Positions 52,259 to 61,261 of a stretch of 64,000 nucleotides of DNA are shown here, piece by piece. Where the stretch lies: positions 1 through 64,000 of the forward strand of contig JBBQQC010000004.1 in the NCBI GenBank assembly GCA_038216465.1. The letters are read 5' to 3'. The translations under genes and the position numbers were made by a program. How positions within the stretch are numbered: the first letter of the stretch is position 1; every line of letters begins with the position of its first letter. This stretch comes from JACCZX01 sp038216465. GTDB taxonomy: Bacteria; Pseudomonadota; Gammaproteobacteria; Burkholderiales; Burkholderiaceae_F. The notes under the pieces were generated by a model. It did no database searches. It saw nothing but the letters and a program-made list of their open reading frames with translations, and was not told the DNA's origin.

Positions 52259-53292
52259 GTAGTGCCGCGCAGCCGCACGGCACCAATCCGCTCGCGAAGC
52301 CGGAGCCCGGCCGACTCACTGAAAATTTTCGCATCGCTGTCATCGGCGCTGGCATCGCAGGCTTGGCGTGTGCGCAGCGGTTGACCGCGCGTGGCGCCAA
52401 GGTAACGGTATTCGAGCAGGGCCGTCGGCCGGGCGGCCGGGCCGCCACCTTGCGCACGGAGTTCGGGAACTTCGATCACGGTGCGCAGTACTTCACGGTC
52501 CAAAGTCATGGGTTCGAGCGGAGCGTGGCCCAGTGGCTGCAAGTCGGCGTGGCCAGGCGCTGGCCCGGCCGCATCATTGCGGTCGAGGGTGCAGCCACCG
52601 AAGACAAGACGGCGTCGGCGACGCGTTACACCGGCACTGAAGGCATGATCTCGATCGCGAAGCACCTGTGTGAGGGGCTCGATGTTCGGCTTGATACGCG
52701 TATCGGCTCCGTATTGCAGTCGGGCGTGCGCTGGTCACTGCTCGACGAAGCAGAGCGCTCGCCATCGCCGGGTGGCTTTGACGCGCTGGTGCTGGCGATG
52801 CCATCGTCGCAGGCGGCCCAACTTCCGGGCGTTTCCCCTACGCTGGTTAAGCACCTCCGCATGGTGGAGTGGCGCCCTTGTTGGTCGGGCTTGCTGACGT
52901 TACAGGTGGCCAGCGGCTTCGATTTCGCCGGCGCGTTCGTCAACGACCACGCTGCCTTGTCATGGGTCGCGCGTGAAAACGATCAAGCCGGTTCCGAGCG
53001 CTGGGTGCTACACGCGACACCGGACTGGACAGTGTCTCACTTGAACATGCCGAGCGATGACGTTGCTTCGCTGCTGGCGCAGGCCCTGGCCGAGCGATTC
53101 AACTTCGGTTTTCGTCCGGCGTTCGTCGCAGCGCATCGATGGCTGTATGCGACCCCGGTGCGGCCTCTGCTCGAGCGTTATCTATGGGACTCGAAGTTGC
53201 GCATCGGCGCAGTGGGCGACTGGTGCCAGGGTCCACGGTTCGAGGGGGCGTTTCTATCCGGCGACGCGCTCGGCGCTGCGATTACGTCTTGA
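52255..53292 (+). CDS. FAD-dependent amine oxidase-like (renalase-type) protein, probable CTG start
   Basis: A Rossmann FAD-binding flavoprotein with IAVIGAGIAGLACAQRL, VFEQGRRPGGRAATLRTEFG and FDHGAQYFTV (the NAD(P)/FAD amine oxidase pattern) and FNFGFRPAFVAAHRWLYATP, PRFEGAFLSGDALGAAI near the end. The Gly-rich loop needs residues before TTG 52363, yet from the stop at 52159 to 52363 the frame holds no ATG, GTG or TTG. CTG 52255, seven bases after AGAGG and overlapping the previous stop as CTGA, gives 345 residues and is the best start. Oxidised substrate unknown. Confidence 0.78.
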   Translation: MSSAAQPHGTNPLAKPEPGRLTENFRIAVIGAGIAGLACAQRLTARGAKVTVFEQGRRPGGRAATLRTEFGNFDHGAQYFTVQSHGFERSVAQWLQVGVARRWPGRIIAVEGAATEDKTASATRYTGTEGMISIAKHLCEGLDVRLDTRIGSVLQSGVRWSLLDEAERSPSPGGFDALVLAMPSSQAAQLPGVSPTLVKHLRMVEWRPCWSGLLTLQVASGFDFAGAFVNDHAALSWVARENDQAGSERWVLHATPDWTVSHLNMPSDDVASLLAQALAERFNFGFRPAFVAAHRWLYATPVRPLLERYLWDSKLRIGAVGDWCQGPRFEGAFLSGDALGAAITS

Positions 53293-55193
53293 GTCTACGT
53301 TCAGCCTTGACACTGCTTCACGAGCGGCGTTTTGCGCCGCTGTTCTGGGTTCAGTTCCTCGGTGCAGCAAACGACAACGTATTCAAGTTTGCATTTACGT
53401 TGCTCGCAACGTATTCGGCGGCCACGTGGGGCGGAGTGGATCCGCGCTATGCGGGCTTTTTAATCGGTGCGCTGTTCATTGCACCGTTTGTTTTGTTCTC
53501 GGCCACCAGTGGGCAACTGGCGGACAAGATGGAGAAGGCGCGACTGATCCGGCTGCTGAAGGATGTCGAGATTGCCGTAATGACACTGGGCGCAGTCGGC
53601 TTGATCCTTCAATGGGCATTGTTGATCTACATCGCGATATTTCTGATTGGCCTGCAGGCGACGGTGTTCGGCCCGGTCAAGTATTCGTATCTACCTCAGC
53701 ATCTGCATGCGAGCGAGCTGACGCGCGGCAACGGCCTGATCGAGATGGCTACGTTCGTCGCAATCCTAATCGGGACGATCGTGGCCGGGCTGCTGATAGA
53801 AGCGTTTGCGGCCACCGGAGCTGCGGTCGTCGCGGTGGCGATCGTGTTGATCGCAATCGCGGGACGAGCGGCGGCCCAGTTCATTCCAGTTTCGCCACCG
53901 GCAGACGCGACGCTGCGAATCAACTGGAATCCTTTTTCCGAGACACGGGCCAATTTAAAACTCGCGCACCGCGACCGCACTGTGTTCAATTCAATCCTCG
54001 GTATCTCCTGGTTATGGTTTTTCGGATCGATCTTCCTGACCAGCCTCGCGCCGTTCGGGCGCGGAGTGCTCGGCGGCGACGAAGCGGTTGTGACGTTTCT
54101 GCTCGCCGTGTTTTCGATCGGCATCGGGGCCGGTTCGCTGTTGACTGATCGCTTGTCGGGCCACAAAGTCGAAATCGGACTTGTGCCGCTCGGCTCCATC
54201 GGTATGACGGTGTTCGCGCTCGATCTGTACTTCGCGTCCCGCTCCATGATGCCATCTAGCGAACTTCAGTCCCTAACCCAATTCCTGGCGCGTGCCGGCG
54301 CATGGCGAATCGTCGCCGATCTGGCGCTGTTATCCGCCTTCGCCGGGTTTTACTCGGTGCCGCTGTACGCGCTAATCCAAGGCCGTGCGGAGAAAACTCA
54401 CGTTGCGCGCATCGTCGCCGCCAACAACATTCTGAACGCGCTGTTTATCGTTGTGGCCTCGCTTGCCGCAGCAGCGCTGCTCGGTAGCGGACTGACGATT
54501 CCGGAGCTTTTTCTGGTGGCGGGGCTGATGAATGCCGCGGTGGCGACCTACACTTATCTATTGGTGCCCGAGTTTTTGCTGCGCTTCATTGCCTGGGTGG
54601 TCGCACACACGCTTTATCGCGTGCGGTCGATCGGGACCGAGCGCCTGCCCGAGGCCGGCCCGGTCGTGCTTGTTTGCAACCATGTCAGTTTTGTCGACGC
54701 GGTCGTCATCATGGGCGAAAGTCCGCGGCCGATTAGATTCGTGATGGATCATCACATCTTCAGAATCCCGGTGCTGCGCACCTTCTTCAACCAGCTGAAG
54801 GCGATCCCGATCGCATCGGCCAAAAAGGATCCTGCAGCGTTAGAGCGCGCTCATCAAAGTATTCAGCACGCGTTGGAAGAGGGCGAAATGGTTTGCATAT
54901 TTCCGGAAGGTCAGATTACCGATACCGGTGAGCTGTATCCGTTCAAGCAGGGCGTGCGCCGGATTGTTGAGCGCAAGCCGGTGCCGGTGATTCCGATGGC
55001 GTTGCGCGGCCTCTGGGGGTCGTTTTTCTCTCGCTACGGCGGCGAAGCATTCTCGCTGCCGGTGGACGCCCGATTGCGGCGCGGACTTCGCTCAAAGCTC
55101 GAGTTCGTCGTCGGCGAACCCATACCCCCCGCGATCGCAACTCCGGAGTTGTTGATGCAGCGCGTGCAAGAGTTACGTGGGCCCGAGAAGTAG
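53289..55193 (+). CDS. LplT-like lysophospholipid transporter fused to PlsC-type acyltransferase
   Basis: A 634-residue protein. Residues 1-420 form a major-facilitator domain with about 12 helices (FWVQFLGAANDNVFKFAFTL is typical of LplT). Residues 440-634 are a 1-acyl-glycerol-3-phosphate-type acyltransferase with NHVSFVDAVVIMGE (H-x4-D) and FPEGQITDTGELYPFKQG. E. coli Aas has this acyltransferase plus an acyl-ACP synthetase, with LplT separate; here the synthetase is missing. It would flip and re-acylate lysophospholipid. The TTG start overlaps the previous stop as TTGA; ORF continues further upstream in frame. Confidence 0.85.
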   Translation: MSLRSALTLLHERRFAPLFWVQFLGAANDNVFKFAFTLLATYSAATWGGVDPRYAGFLIGALFIAPFVLFSATSGQLADKMEKARLIRLLKDVEIAVMTLGAVGLILQWALLIYIAIFLIGLQATVFGPVKYSYLPQHLHASELTRGNGLIEMATFVAILIGTIVAGLLIEAFAATGAAVVAVAIVLIAIAGRAAAQFIPVSPPADATLRINWNPFSETRANLKLAHRDRTVFNSILGISWLWFFGSIFLTSLAPFGRGVLGGDEAVVTFLLAVFSIGIGAGSLLTDRLSGHKVEIGLVPLGSIGMTVFALDLYFASRSMMPSSELQSLTQFLARAGAWRIVADLALLSAFAGFYSVPLYALIQGRAEKTHVARIVAANNILNALFIVVASLAAAALLGSGLTIPELFLVAGLMNAAVATYTYLLVPEFLLRFIAWVVAHTLYRVRSIGTERLPEAGPVVLVCNHVSFVDAVVIMGESPRPIRFVMDHHIFRIPVLRTFFNQLKAIPIASAKKDPAALERAHQSIQHALEEGEMVCIFPEGQITDTGELYPFKQGVRRIVERKPVPVIPMALRGLWGSFFSRYGGEAFSLPVDARLRRGLRSKLEFVVGEPIPPAIATPELLMQRVQELRGPEK

Positions 55194-55228
55194 AAGTACC
55201 AATGTGAAACCGTGCACAATCCGAAGCG

Positions 55229-56338
55229 ATGTCTTCCACGTTCGGCCATCTGTTTTGTGTTACGAATTTCGGCGAATCGCACGGACCTGCGATCGGCTGC
55301 GTGATCGACGGTTGCCCGCCGGGCATGCCGTTGGTCGAAGCGGATGTGCAACGCGATCTCGATCGGCGTAAGCCTGGGACCTCGCGACATGTGACGCAAC
55401 GCCGCGAGGCCGACCTTGTCGAAATTCTGTCGGGCGTTTACGAGGGGCATACCAGCGGTACGCCAATCGCGCTATTGATTCGCAACGAAGATTCGAAAGA
55501 GCGCGACTACGAAGATCTGGTCGATACATTTCGTCCGGGACACGCCGACTACACCTACTGGCGCAAGTATGGATTGCGCGATCCGCGCGGCGGGGGTCGC
55601 TCTTCCGCGCGCCTGACGGCGCCGATGGTCGCCGCCGGCGCTATTGCAAAGAAGTGGCTGCACTCGAAATTCGGTACGGTGGTGCGCGGTTGCATGCAGC
55701 AACTAGGCGAGATCGAGATTCCCTTTGCGAGCTGGGATGAGGTCGACACAAACGTCTTTTTCGCGCCAAATTCTCAGCTCGTGGCTCAGCTCGAAACCTA
55801 TATGGATGCGTTGCGCAAAAGCGGCGACTCGATCGGCGCGCGGTTGCGAGTCGTAGCCACCCACATGCCTGTCGGGCTCGGTGCGCCGCTGGCGGCGAAG
55901 CTTGACGCCGACATAGCGCACGCGATGATGGGGATCAACGCCGTCAAGGGTGTTGAGATCGGCGCCGGTTTCGCTTGCGTGCTGCAAAGAGGTTCGGAGC
56001 ACGGCGACGAATTGTTGCCCGATGGTTTTGCGACCAACAACGCGGGCGGCGTGCTCGGCGGCATTTCGACCGGGCAGGATATCGAGGTGTCTATCGCACT
56101 GAAACCGACATCGAGCATCCGGCTGCCACGACGCTCGATCAGTCGCGCAGGCGCTCCGACCGTGGTGCAAACGCAGGGCAGGCACGATCCCTGCGTAGGG
56201 ATCCGAGCGACGCCGATTGCGGAGGCAATGCTGGCCTTGGTCTTAATGGATCACGCGTTGCTGCATCGCGCACAAAACGGTGATGTGTCGCACGACGCGC
56301 CGGCGATAGCCGCACGTTCGAGTGAGTCGAAACTTTGA
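55229..56338 (+). CDS. aroC: Chorismate synthase
   Basis: A 369-residue FMN-dependent enzyme that makes chorismate, the last shared step of aromatic amino acid synthesis. All signature blocks are seen: FGHLFCVTNFGESHGPAIGC, RDLDRRKPGTSRHVTQRREA, RPGHADYTYWRKYGLRDPRG with GGGRSSAR, and DPCVGIRATPIAEAMLALVL. ATG 55229. It is separate from the other aromatic genes. The M48 protease gene follows 14 bases later. Confidence 0.96.
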   Translation: MSSTFGHLFCVTNFGESHGPAIGCVIDGCPPGMPLVEADVQRDLDRRKPGTSRHVTQRREADLVEILSGVYEGHTSGTPIALLIRNEDSKERDYEDLVDTFRPGHADYTYWRKYGLRDPRGGGRSSARLTAPMVAAGAIAKKWLHSKFGTVVRGCMQQLGEIEIPFASWDEVDTNVFFAPNSQLVAQLETYMDALRKSGDSIGARLRVVATHMPVGLGAPLAAKLDADIAHAMMGINAVKGVEIGAGFACVLQRGSEHGDELLPDGFATNNAGGVLGGISTGQDIEVSIALKPTSSIRLPRRSISRAGAPTVVQTQGRHDPCVGIRATPIAEAMLALVLMDHALLHRAQNGDVSHDAPAIAARSSESKL

Positions 56339-56352
56339 ACAGGAGTTTGAAA

Positions 56353-57186
56353 ATGAAGGATTTAGGACGGATCGTATGGGTCGCAGCTATTGTGGCTTCG
56401 ATCGCATTGGCGGGTTGCGAAACCGTGCAGACGACGGAGGCGGGCGCCGTCGGCGTCACCCGCCAGCAGCATGTGACCTCGCTGGTCTCAGCGCAGCAGG
56501 TCGAGCAGCAGGCGGCGCAGGAATATGCGCAGGTTCTGGCGAGCGCGCAACAAAAGGGGCTGCTAAACCGCGATCCGCAGCAGCTCGCGCGCGTGCGAGC
56601 GATTGCGCAGCGCCTGATTCCTCAGGTCGGAGTCTTCCGTAAGGACGCGCTGCAATGGAAGTGGGAAACCAACGTACTGACGTCGAAAGATGTCAACGCG
56701 TGGTGCATGCCCGGCGGAAAAATCGCCGTGTATACCGGTCTTATCGAACGTCTCCATATCACCGACGACGAGCTCGCCGCGGTAATGGGTCACGAGATCG
56801 CTCATGCGTTGCGCGAGCACGCGCGCGAGCGCATGGCCAACCAGATGGCGACGAGTGCGGCTTCTACGGTGGGATCGCTCGCGCTCGAAATTTTCACCGG
56901 AATGCGAGTCAGTCCGGACGTGGCCAACTCAGTGCTGGGGGCAGCGACGGTGCTGCCGAACAGCCGCCAGAACGAGTCGGAGGCCGACGTCATTGGGGTC
57001 GAGCTAATGGCTCGCGGCGGCTACAACCCGCAGGCTGCACTGAGCCTTTGGCAAAAGATGGGGCAGATCAGCGGCAGTGGTGGCCCTGAGTTCCTATCGA
57101 CGCACCCGAGCGGCGAATCCCGGCTGCGCGACCTGCAGGGACACGTCAACAAGGTAATGCCGCTGTATCAGGCCGCAAAGCGCTAG
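56353..57186 (+). CDS. M48 family metalloprotease lipoprotein
   Basis: A 277-residue zinc protease with a lipobox LAGC (Cys22), so it is probably anchored in the envelope. The metal site HEIAH lies near residue 146 (VMGHEIAHALREHARERM) and the third ligand region NESEADVIGVELMARGGYNP is present. It resembles LoiP/YcaL-type proteases of outer membrane quality control. ATG 56353 has AGGAG eight bases upstream; it converges with the dioxygenase, overlapping by four bases. Confidence 0.88.
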   Translation: MKDLGRIVWVAAIVASIALAGCETVQTTEAGAVGVTRQQHVTSLVSAQQVEQQAAQEYAQVLASAQQKGLLNRDPQQLARVRAIAQRLIPQVGVFRKDALQWKWETNVLTSKDVNAWCMPGGKIAVYTGLIERLHITDDELAAVMGHEIAHALREHARERMANQMATSAASTVGSLALEIFTGMRVSPDVANSVLGAATVLPNSRQNESEADVIGVELMARGGYNPQAALSLWQKMGQISGSGGPEFLSTHPSGESRLRDLQGHVNKVMPLYQAAKR

Positions 57187-57869
57187 CCGATCACCAAATC
57201 AGCACGCGCGGTTGCTACCGTGGCGCGCGCCAGCGCGTGGGTTGTGCCGGCCGCCGGTGTCGGCTCGAATTTCAACATTAACGCCGCTTGCTCGTCGGCA
57301 CTCATGTGCGAGAACAGAAAGTCGCGGCGATTGCCCGGAGCGTCCGCGAGATATAACTGGGTGGCGAATGGCGACGCATTTGGTGCCTGCACGCGCACAT
57401 GGATGTGCGGCGTGCGCCCGGGATAGGCGACCGGCTTAATCGTGCGAAAGTGGAATGCGCCGCTAGAATCGGTGCGCGTCGCGCCGTAACCCTGAAAGTT
57501 CGGATCGCGCTCGGCCTCGGCGCCGCCTGCCGGATGGTGGTACACCGAGTTCGCATCACATTGCCAGATCTCGACCGCCGCATGTATCAACGGCTGGCCT
57601 CGCCGGTCGAGAACACGTCCGGTCAGATAAATCGGCACACCCCTGGTCAGTACGCGATCGCCGTCAACGCGCAACAAGTCCGCGCCGGTCTGGGCAGGAC
57701 GTTCAGTCGCGTTGCGAGGATAAAAAGGTCCCAGCGTTTGCGAAGGACTCGCGCGAACTGGTGTCGACGCCGTCTGAGCTACTGCGAGCGGTGCGAGCAG
57801 CGTGCCAGCGGCACCGGCCAAAAAATACCGGCGTGGCTGCGTCTTTGCGTTATTCGGCCTTTGCTTCAT
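57183..57869 (-). CDS. Intradiol ring-cleavage dioxygenase-like protein, exported
   Basis: A 228-residue protein with a twin-arginine-like signal (PRRYFLAGAAGTLLAPLAVA), then QTLGPFYP, YLTGRVLDRRGQPLIHAAVE and IWQCDANSVYHHP, the blocks of protocatechuate 3,4-dioxygenase-like proteins. Iron ligands should be two Tyr (VYHHP and PVAYPGRTPHIHVR) and two His (PHIHV), all seen. Cytoplasmic catechol dioxygenases lack such a signal, so this exported form probably has another substrate. Confidence 0.82.
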   Translation of the reverse strand: MKQRPNNAKTQPRRYFLAGAAGTLLAPLAVAQTASTPVRASPSQTLGPFYPRNATERPAQTGADLLRVDGDRVLTRGVPIYLTGRVLDRRGQPLIHAAVEIWQCDANSVYHHPAGGAEAERDPNFQGYGATRTDSSGAFHFRTIKPVAYPGRTPHIHVRVQAPNASPFATQLYLADAPGNRRDFLFSHMSADEQAALMLKFEPTPAAGTTHALARATVATARADLVIG

Positions 57870-57956
57870 GCACCCTCCTAGATTCGCGACACGCTTCCGT
57901 TTCTGCCTGACTCAACGCACCGATGTTCCTCTGTCAGATGGCATAATTGTTCGAGC

Positions 57957-59384
57957 ATGAATGCTGCTCGCACACTGTACGACAAACTTTGGGACGATCA
58001 CGTGGTGCACGTTGAGGACGACGGCACGACGGTGCTTTATATCGATCGTCATTTAGTGCACGAAGTGACCAGCCCGCAGGCGTACGAAGGTCTGCGGCTG
58101 GCGGGTCGCGCACCGTGGCGTGTCAGCTCAATCGTGGCGACGGCAGATCACAATACGCCGACCACCGGATGGGAGCGCGGCTACGACGGCATCGATGATC
58201 CGGTGTCGAAGGAGCAGATTGTCACGCTCGATTCGAACATCCGCAGCTTTGGCGCTGCTGCTTATTTTCCGTTTCTCGACAAGCGGCAGGGCATCGTGCA
58301 CGTGATGGGGCCGGAGCAGGGTGCGACGCTTCCCGGCATGACGGTGGTGTGCGGCGATTCGCATACCAGTACGCACGGGGCGTTCGGTGCGCTGGCATTC
58401 GGCATCGGCACCAGCGAGGTCGAGCACGTGCTTGCTACCCAGACATTGCTGACGAAGAAGGCCGCCAACATGCGGGTGGAGATCGACGGGCGGCTGCCTG
58501 CAGGATGTACGGCGAAAGACATCGTGCTTTCGGTAATCGGCCGCATCGGAACCGCGGGTGGCACCGGGTTTGCCATCGAGTTCGCGGGCGAGGCAGTCGA
58601 AGCGCTGTCGATGGAAGGCCGGATGACGGTGTGCAATATGGCGATCGAGGCGGGCGCACGCGCGGGGTTGGTGGCGGTCGATCAGAAGACCATCGGCTAC
58701 GTACGGGGCCGGCCGTTTTCGCCGTCTGATGAACAATTCGAGGCCGCCGCCAAAGTCTGGCGCACGCTGCGTTCCGATCCCGGCGCGAAGTTCGACCGCG
58801 TGCTGTCTTTGCGCGCAGAAGAAATCAAGCCGCAGGTGACGTGGGGCACGTCACCCGAAATGGTCACCACGATCGACGGTGCGGTGCCCGATCCCGAAGC
58901 CGAGCGCGATCCGGTCAAGCGCGAAGGTATGGAGCGCGCACTCGACTATATGGGGCTGAAGCCCAGGACACCGGTCACCGGCATCTTTCTGGACAAGGTG
59001 TTCATCGGGTCGTGCACTAACTCGCGCATCGAAGATCTACGGGATGCGGCGGCGGTAGTGCAGCGGCTCGGCAGGCGCGTCGCGCGCAACGTGAAGCTGG
59101 CGATGGTCGTGCCGGGCTCCGGGCTGGTCAAGGCGCAAGCCGAACGTGAAGGGCTCGACAAGATTTTTCGAGGCGCCGGCTTCGAGTGGCGCGAGCCCGG
59201 CTGTTCGATGTGTCTGGCGATGAACGCCGACCGGCTGGAGCCGGGCGAGCGCTGTGCGTCCACCAGCAATCGCAACTTCGAAGGCCGGCAGGGTAGCGGC
59301 GGCCGCACCCACCTTGTTTCACCCGCGATGGCGGCGGCCGCCGCCATCGAAGGGCATTTCGCAGATGTCAGAAAGTTGCAATGA
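57957..59384 (+). CDS. leuC: 3-isopropylmalate dehydratase, large subunit
   Basis: A 475-residue 4Fe-4S enzyme that with LeuD isomerises 2- to 3-isopropylmalate in leucine synthesis. Cluster cysteines are at 353 (FIGSCTNSRIEDL), 416 and 419 (EPGCSMCLAMN). Other blocks: RTLYDKLWDDHVVH, DHNTPTT, VCGDSHTSTHGAFGALAFGI. ATG 57957. It is followed by an entericidin gene and then leuD. Confidence 0.96.
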   Translation: MNAARTLYDKLWDDHVVHVEDDGTTVLYIDRHLVHEVTSPQAYEGLRLAGRAPWRVSSIVATADHNTPTTGWERGYDGIDDPVSKEQIVTLDSNIRSFGAAAYFPFLDKRQGIVHVMGPEQGATLPGMTVVCGDSHTSTHGAFGALAFGIGTSEVEHVLATQTLLTKKAANMRVEIDGRLPAGCTAKDIVLSVIGRIGTAGGTGFAIEFAGEAVEALSMEGRMTVCNMAIEAGARAGLVAVDQKTIGYVRGRPFSPSDEQFEAAAKVWRTLRSDPGAKFDRVLSLRAEEIKPQVTWGTSPEMVTTIDGAVPDPEAERDPVKREGMERALDYMGLKPRTPVTGIFLDKVFIGSCTNSRIEDLRDAAAVVQRLGRRVARNVKLAMVVPGSGLVKAQAEREGLDKIFRGAGFEWREPGCSMCLAMNADRLEPGERCASTSNRNFEGRQGSGGRTHLVSPAMAAAAAIEGHFADVRKLQ

Positions 59385-59409
59385 GGACGACTTACTTGAG
59401 GAGATTGAA

Positions 59410-59532
59410 ATGAAATCGTTGTTGATCATGATTGCCGCTGTTTTCGCACTCGTCGCCTGCAACACGATGGAAGGCGCTGGCAAGGACATGGAAAAAGCCG
59501 GCGAGAAAATCCAGGACAAGGCGAAAAAGTAG
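59410..59532 (+). CDS. Entericidin A/B-type small lipoprotein
   Basis: A 40-residue lipoprotein with a signal (MKSLLIMIAAVFALVAC, Cys17 as acylation site) and a short Lys/Glu helix NTMEGAGKDMEKAGEKI typical of entericidins. In E. coli ecnA/B form an antidote/toxin pair; here only one member is present. It lies between leuC and leuD, an arrangement seen in many Burkholderiales. ATG 59410 follows GAGG-like sequence. Confidence 0.85.
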   Translation: MKSLLIMIAAVFALVACNTMEGAGKDMEKAGEKIQDKAKK

Positions 59533-59537
59533 CGCGA

Positions 59538-60179
59538 ATGCAGAAGTTCGGGATCCACACCGGGTTGGTCGCACCGCTTCCGCGCGCCAACGTCGATACC
59601 GACGCGATCATCCCGAAACAGTTCCTGAAATCGATCCGGCGGACCGGCTTCGGCCCGAACCTGTTCGACCAGTGGCGCTATCTCGATCGCGGCGAGCCGG
59701 GCCTCGATAACGGCAAGCGGGCGCTGAATCCGGACTTCGTTTTGAACCAGGCGCGCTATCAGGGCGCATCGATCCTGCTGGCAGGGAAGAACTTCGGGTG
59801 CGGATCGTCGCGCGAACACGCGCCGTGGGCGCTGCTGCAGTTTGGCTTTCGCGCTGTGATAGCGGCGAGCTTTGCCGATATATTTTTCAACAATTGCACG
59901 AAGAACGGGTTGCTTCCGGTTGTGCTTCCGCAGGCCCTCGTCGATCGCCTATTCGACGATGTCGCCGTACACATCGGCTATCGGCTGACGGTCGACCTGG
60001 CGCGCCAGCGCGTGGTCGAGCCCGACGGCATCGAGCACGCGTTCGACGTTGCGCCGTTTCGCAAGCATTGCCTGCTCAATGGGTTTGACGATATCGAACT
60101 GACCTTGCGCCACAAGGACAAGATCGCTGCGTTCGAGAAGAAGCGCCTCGCTGAACAGCCCTGGCTCGCGAAGGCGTAA
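59538..60179 (+). CDS. leuD: 3-isopropylmalate dehydratase, small subunit
   Basis: A 213-residue swivelling-domain protein. It contains PRANVDTDAIIPKQFLKSIR, GKNFGCGSSREHAPWAL and FADIFFNNCTKNGLLPV, the LeuD hallmarks. It works as a dimer with LeuC. It starts five bases after the entericidin stop and ends five bases before leuB. Confidence 0.96.
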   Translation: MQKFGIHTGLVAPLPRANVDTDAIIPKQFLKSIRRTGFGPNLFDQWRYLDRGEPGLDNGKRALNPDFVLNQARYQGASILLAGKNFGCGSSREHAPWALLQFGFRAVIAASFADIFFNNCTKNGLLPVVLPQALVDRLFDDVAVHIGYRLTVDLARQRVVEPDGIEHAFDVAPFRKHCLLNGFDDIELTLRHKDKIAAFEKKRLAEQPWLAKA

Positions 60180-60184
60180 ACGCC

Positions 60185-61261
60185 ATGCACATCGCGGTGC
60201 TGCCGGGCGATGGCGTCGGCCAGGAAGTCGTTGCCGAAGCGGTGCGCGTGCTGAAAGCGCTCGACGAGCGATTTGAGTTTGAATATGCCGATGTGGGAGG
60301 CGCCGCCTACGAGGCGCACGGCCGTCCGCTACCGGACGCGACGCTGAAACTGGCGCGGTCGGCGGCGGCGATCCTGTTTGGCGCAGTCGGTCACCCCAAG
60401 TACGACAAGGTCGAACCTCACTTGCGCCCCGAGCAGGCGATTCTCGGGTTGCGGAAGGAGCTGCGGTTGTTCGCCAATTTTCGTCCGGCAATCTGCCACG
60501 CAGAATTGACCGCCGCGTCAAGTCTGAAGCCCGAGTTGGTGGCCGGCCTCGATCTGTTGATTGTGCGTGAGCTGACCGGCGATATTTATTTCGGTCAGCC
60601 GCGCGGCGTGCGTGCTGCGCCGGATGGTCCGTTCGCCGGCGCGCCCGAAGCGTTCGACACGATGCGCTACAGCCGTCCCGAGATTGAGCGCATCGCACGC
60701 GTTGCTTTTGAAGCCGCGCGCAAGCGGCGCTCGAAGGTCACGAGTGTCGACAAGGCCAACGTACTGGCGACGTTTCTGTTCTGGCGCGAGGTCGTGACAG
60801 ACGTCCACCGCGAGTACGCCGACGTCGCGCTCGATCACATGTACGTCGACAACGCCGCGATGCAGCTTGTCAAAGCGCCCAAGAGCTTCGACGTAATCGT
60901 CACCGGCAACATGTTTGGCGATATCTTGTCGGATGAAGCCGCGATGCTGACCGGATCGATCGGCATGCTGCCGTCGGCGTCGCTGAACGATACGGGTCAG
61001 GGTTTGTACGAGCCGTCGCACGGCAGCGCGCCCGACATCGCCGGTAAAGGCGTCGCGAATCCGCTGGCGACAATCCTGTCCGCGGCAATGATGCTGCGCT
61101 ATTCGTTGCGCCGTGCCGAATCGGCCGAGCGGGTCGAAGCCGCGGTGAAACACGCGTTAGCCGCGGGCGCCCGCACGACGGACATATGGAGTAAAGGCAC
61201 GCGCAAGGTTTCCACACGCGAGATGGGGGACGCAGTGATCAGTGCGTTGAGGCGAGCATGA
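60185..61261 (+). CDS. leuB: 3-isopropylmalate dehydrogenase
   Basis: A 358-residue NAD-dependent oxidative decarboxylase. MHIAVLPGDGVGQEVVAEA, LIVRELTGDIYFGQPRG (LeuB-type substrate loop), SVDKANVLATFLFWREVV and GNMFGDILSDEAAMLTGSIG with the metal-binding Asp residues, then YEPSHGSAPDIAGKG for NAD. It differs clearly from the tartrate-type paralogue at 6575. It overlaps asd by four bases (ATGA). Confidence 0.96.
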   Translation: MHIAVLPGDGVGQEVVAEAVRVLKALDERFEFEYADVGGAAYEAHGRPLPDATLKLARSAAAILFGAVGHPKYDKVEPHLRPEQAILGLRKELRLFANFRPAICHAELTAASSLKPELVAGLDLLIVRELTGDIYFGQPRGVRAAPDGPFAGAPEAFDTMRYSRPEIERIARVAFEAARKRRSKVTSVDKANVLATFLFWREVVTDVHREYADVALDHMYVDNAAMQLVKAPKSFDVIVTGNMFGDILSDEAAMLTGSIGMLPSASLNDTGQGLYEPSHGSAPDIAGKGVANPLATILSAAMMLRYSLRRAESAERVEAAVKHALAAGARTTDIWSKGTRKVSTREMGDAVISALRRA

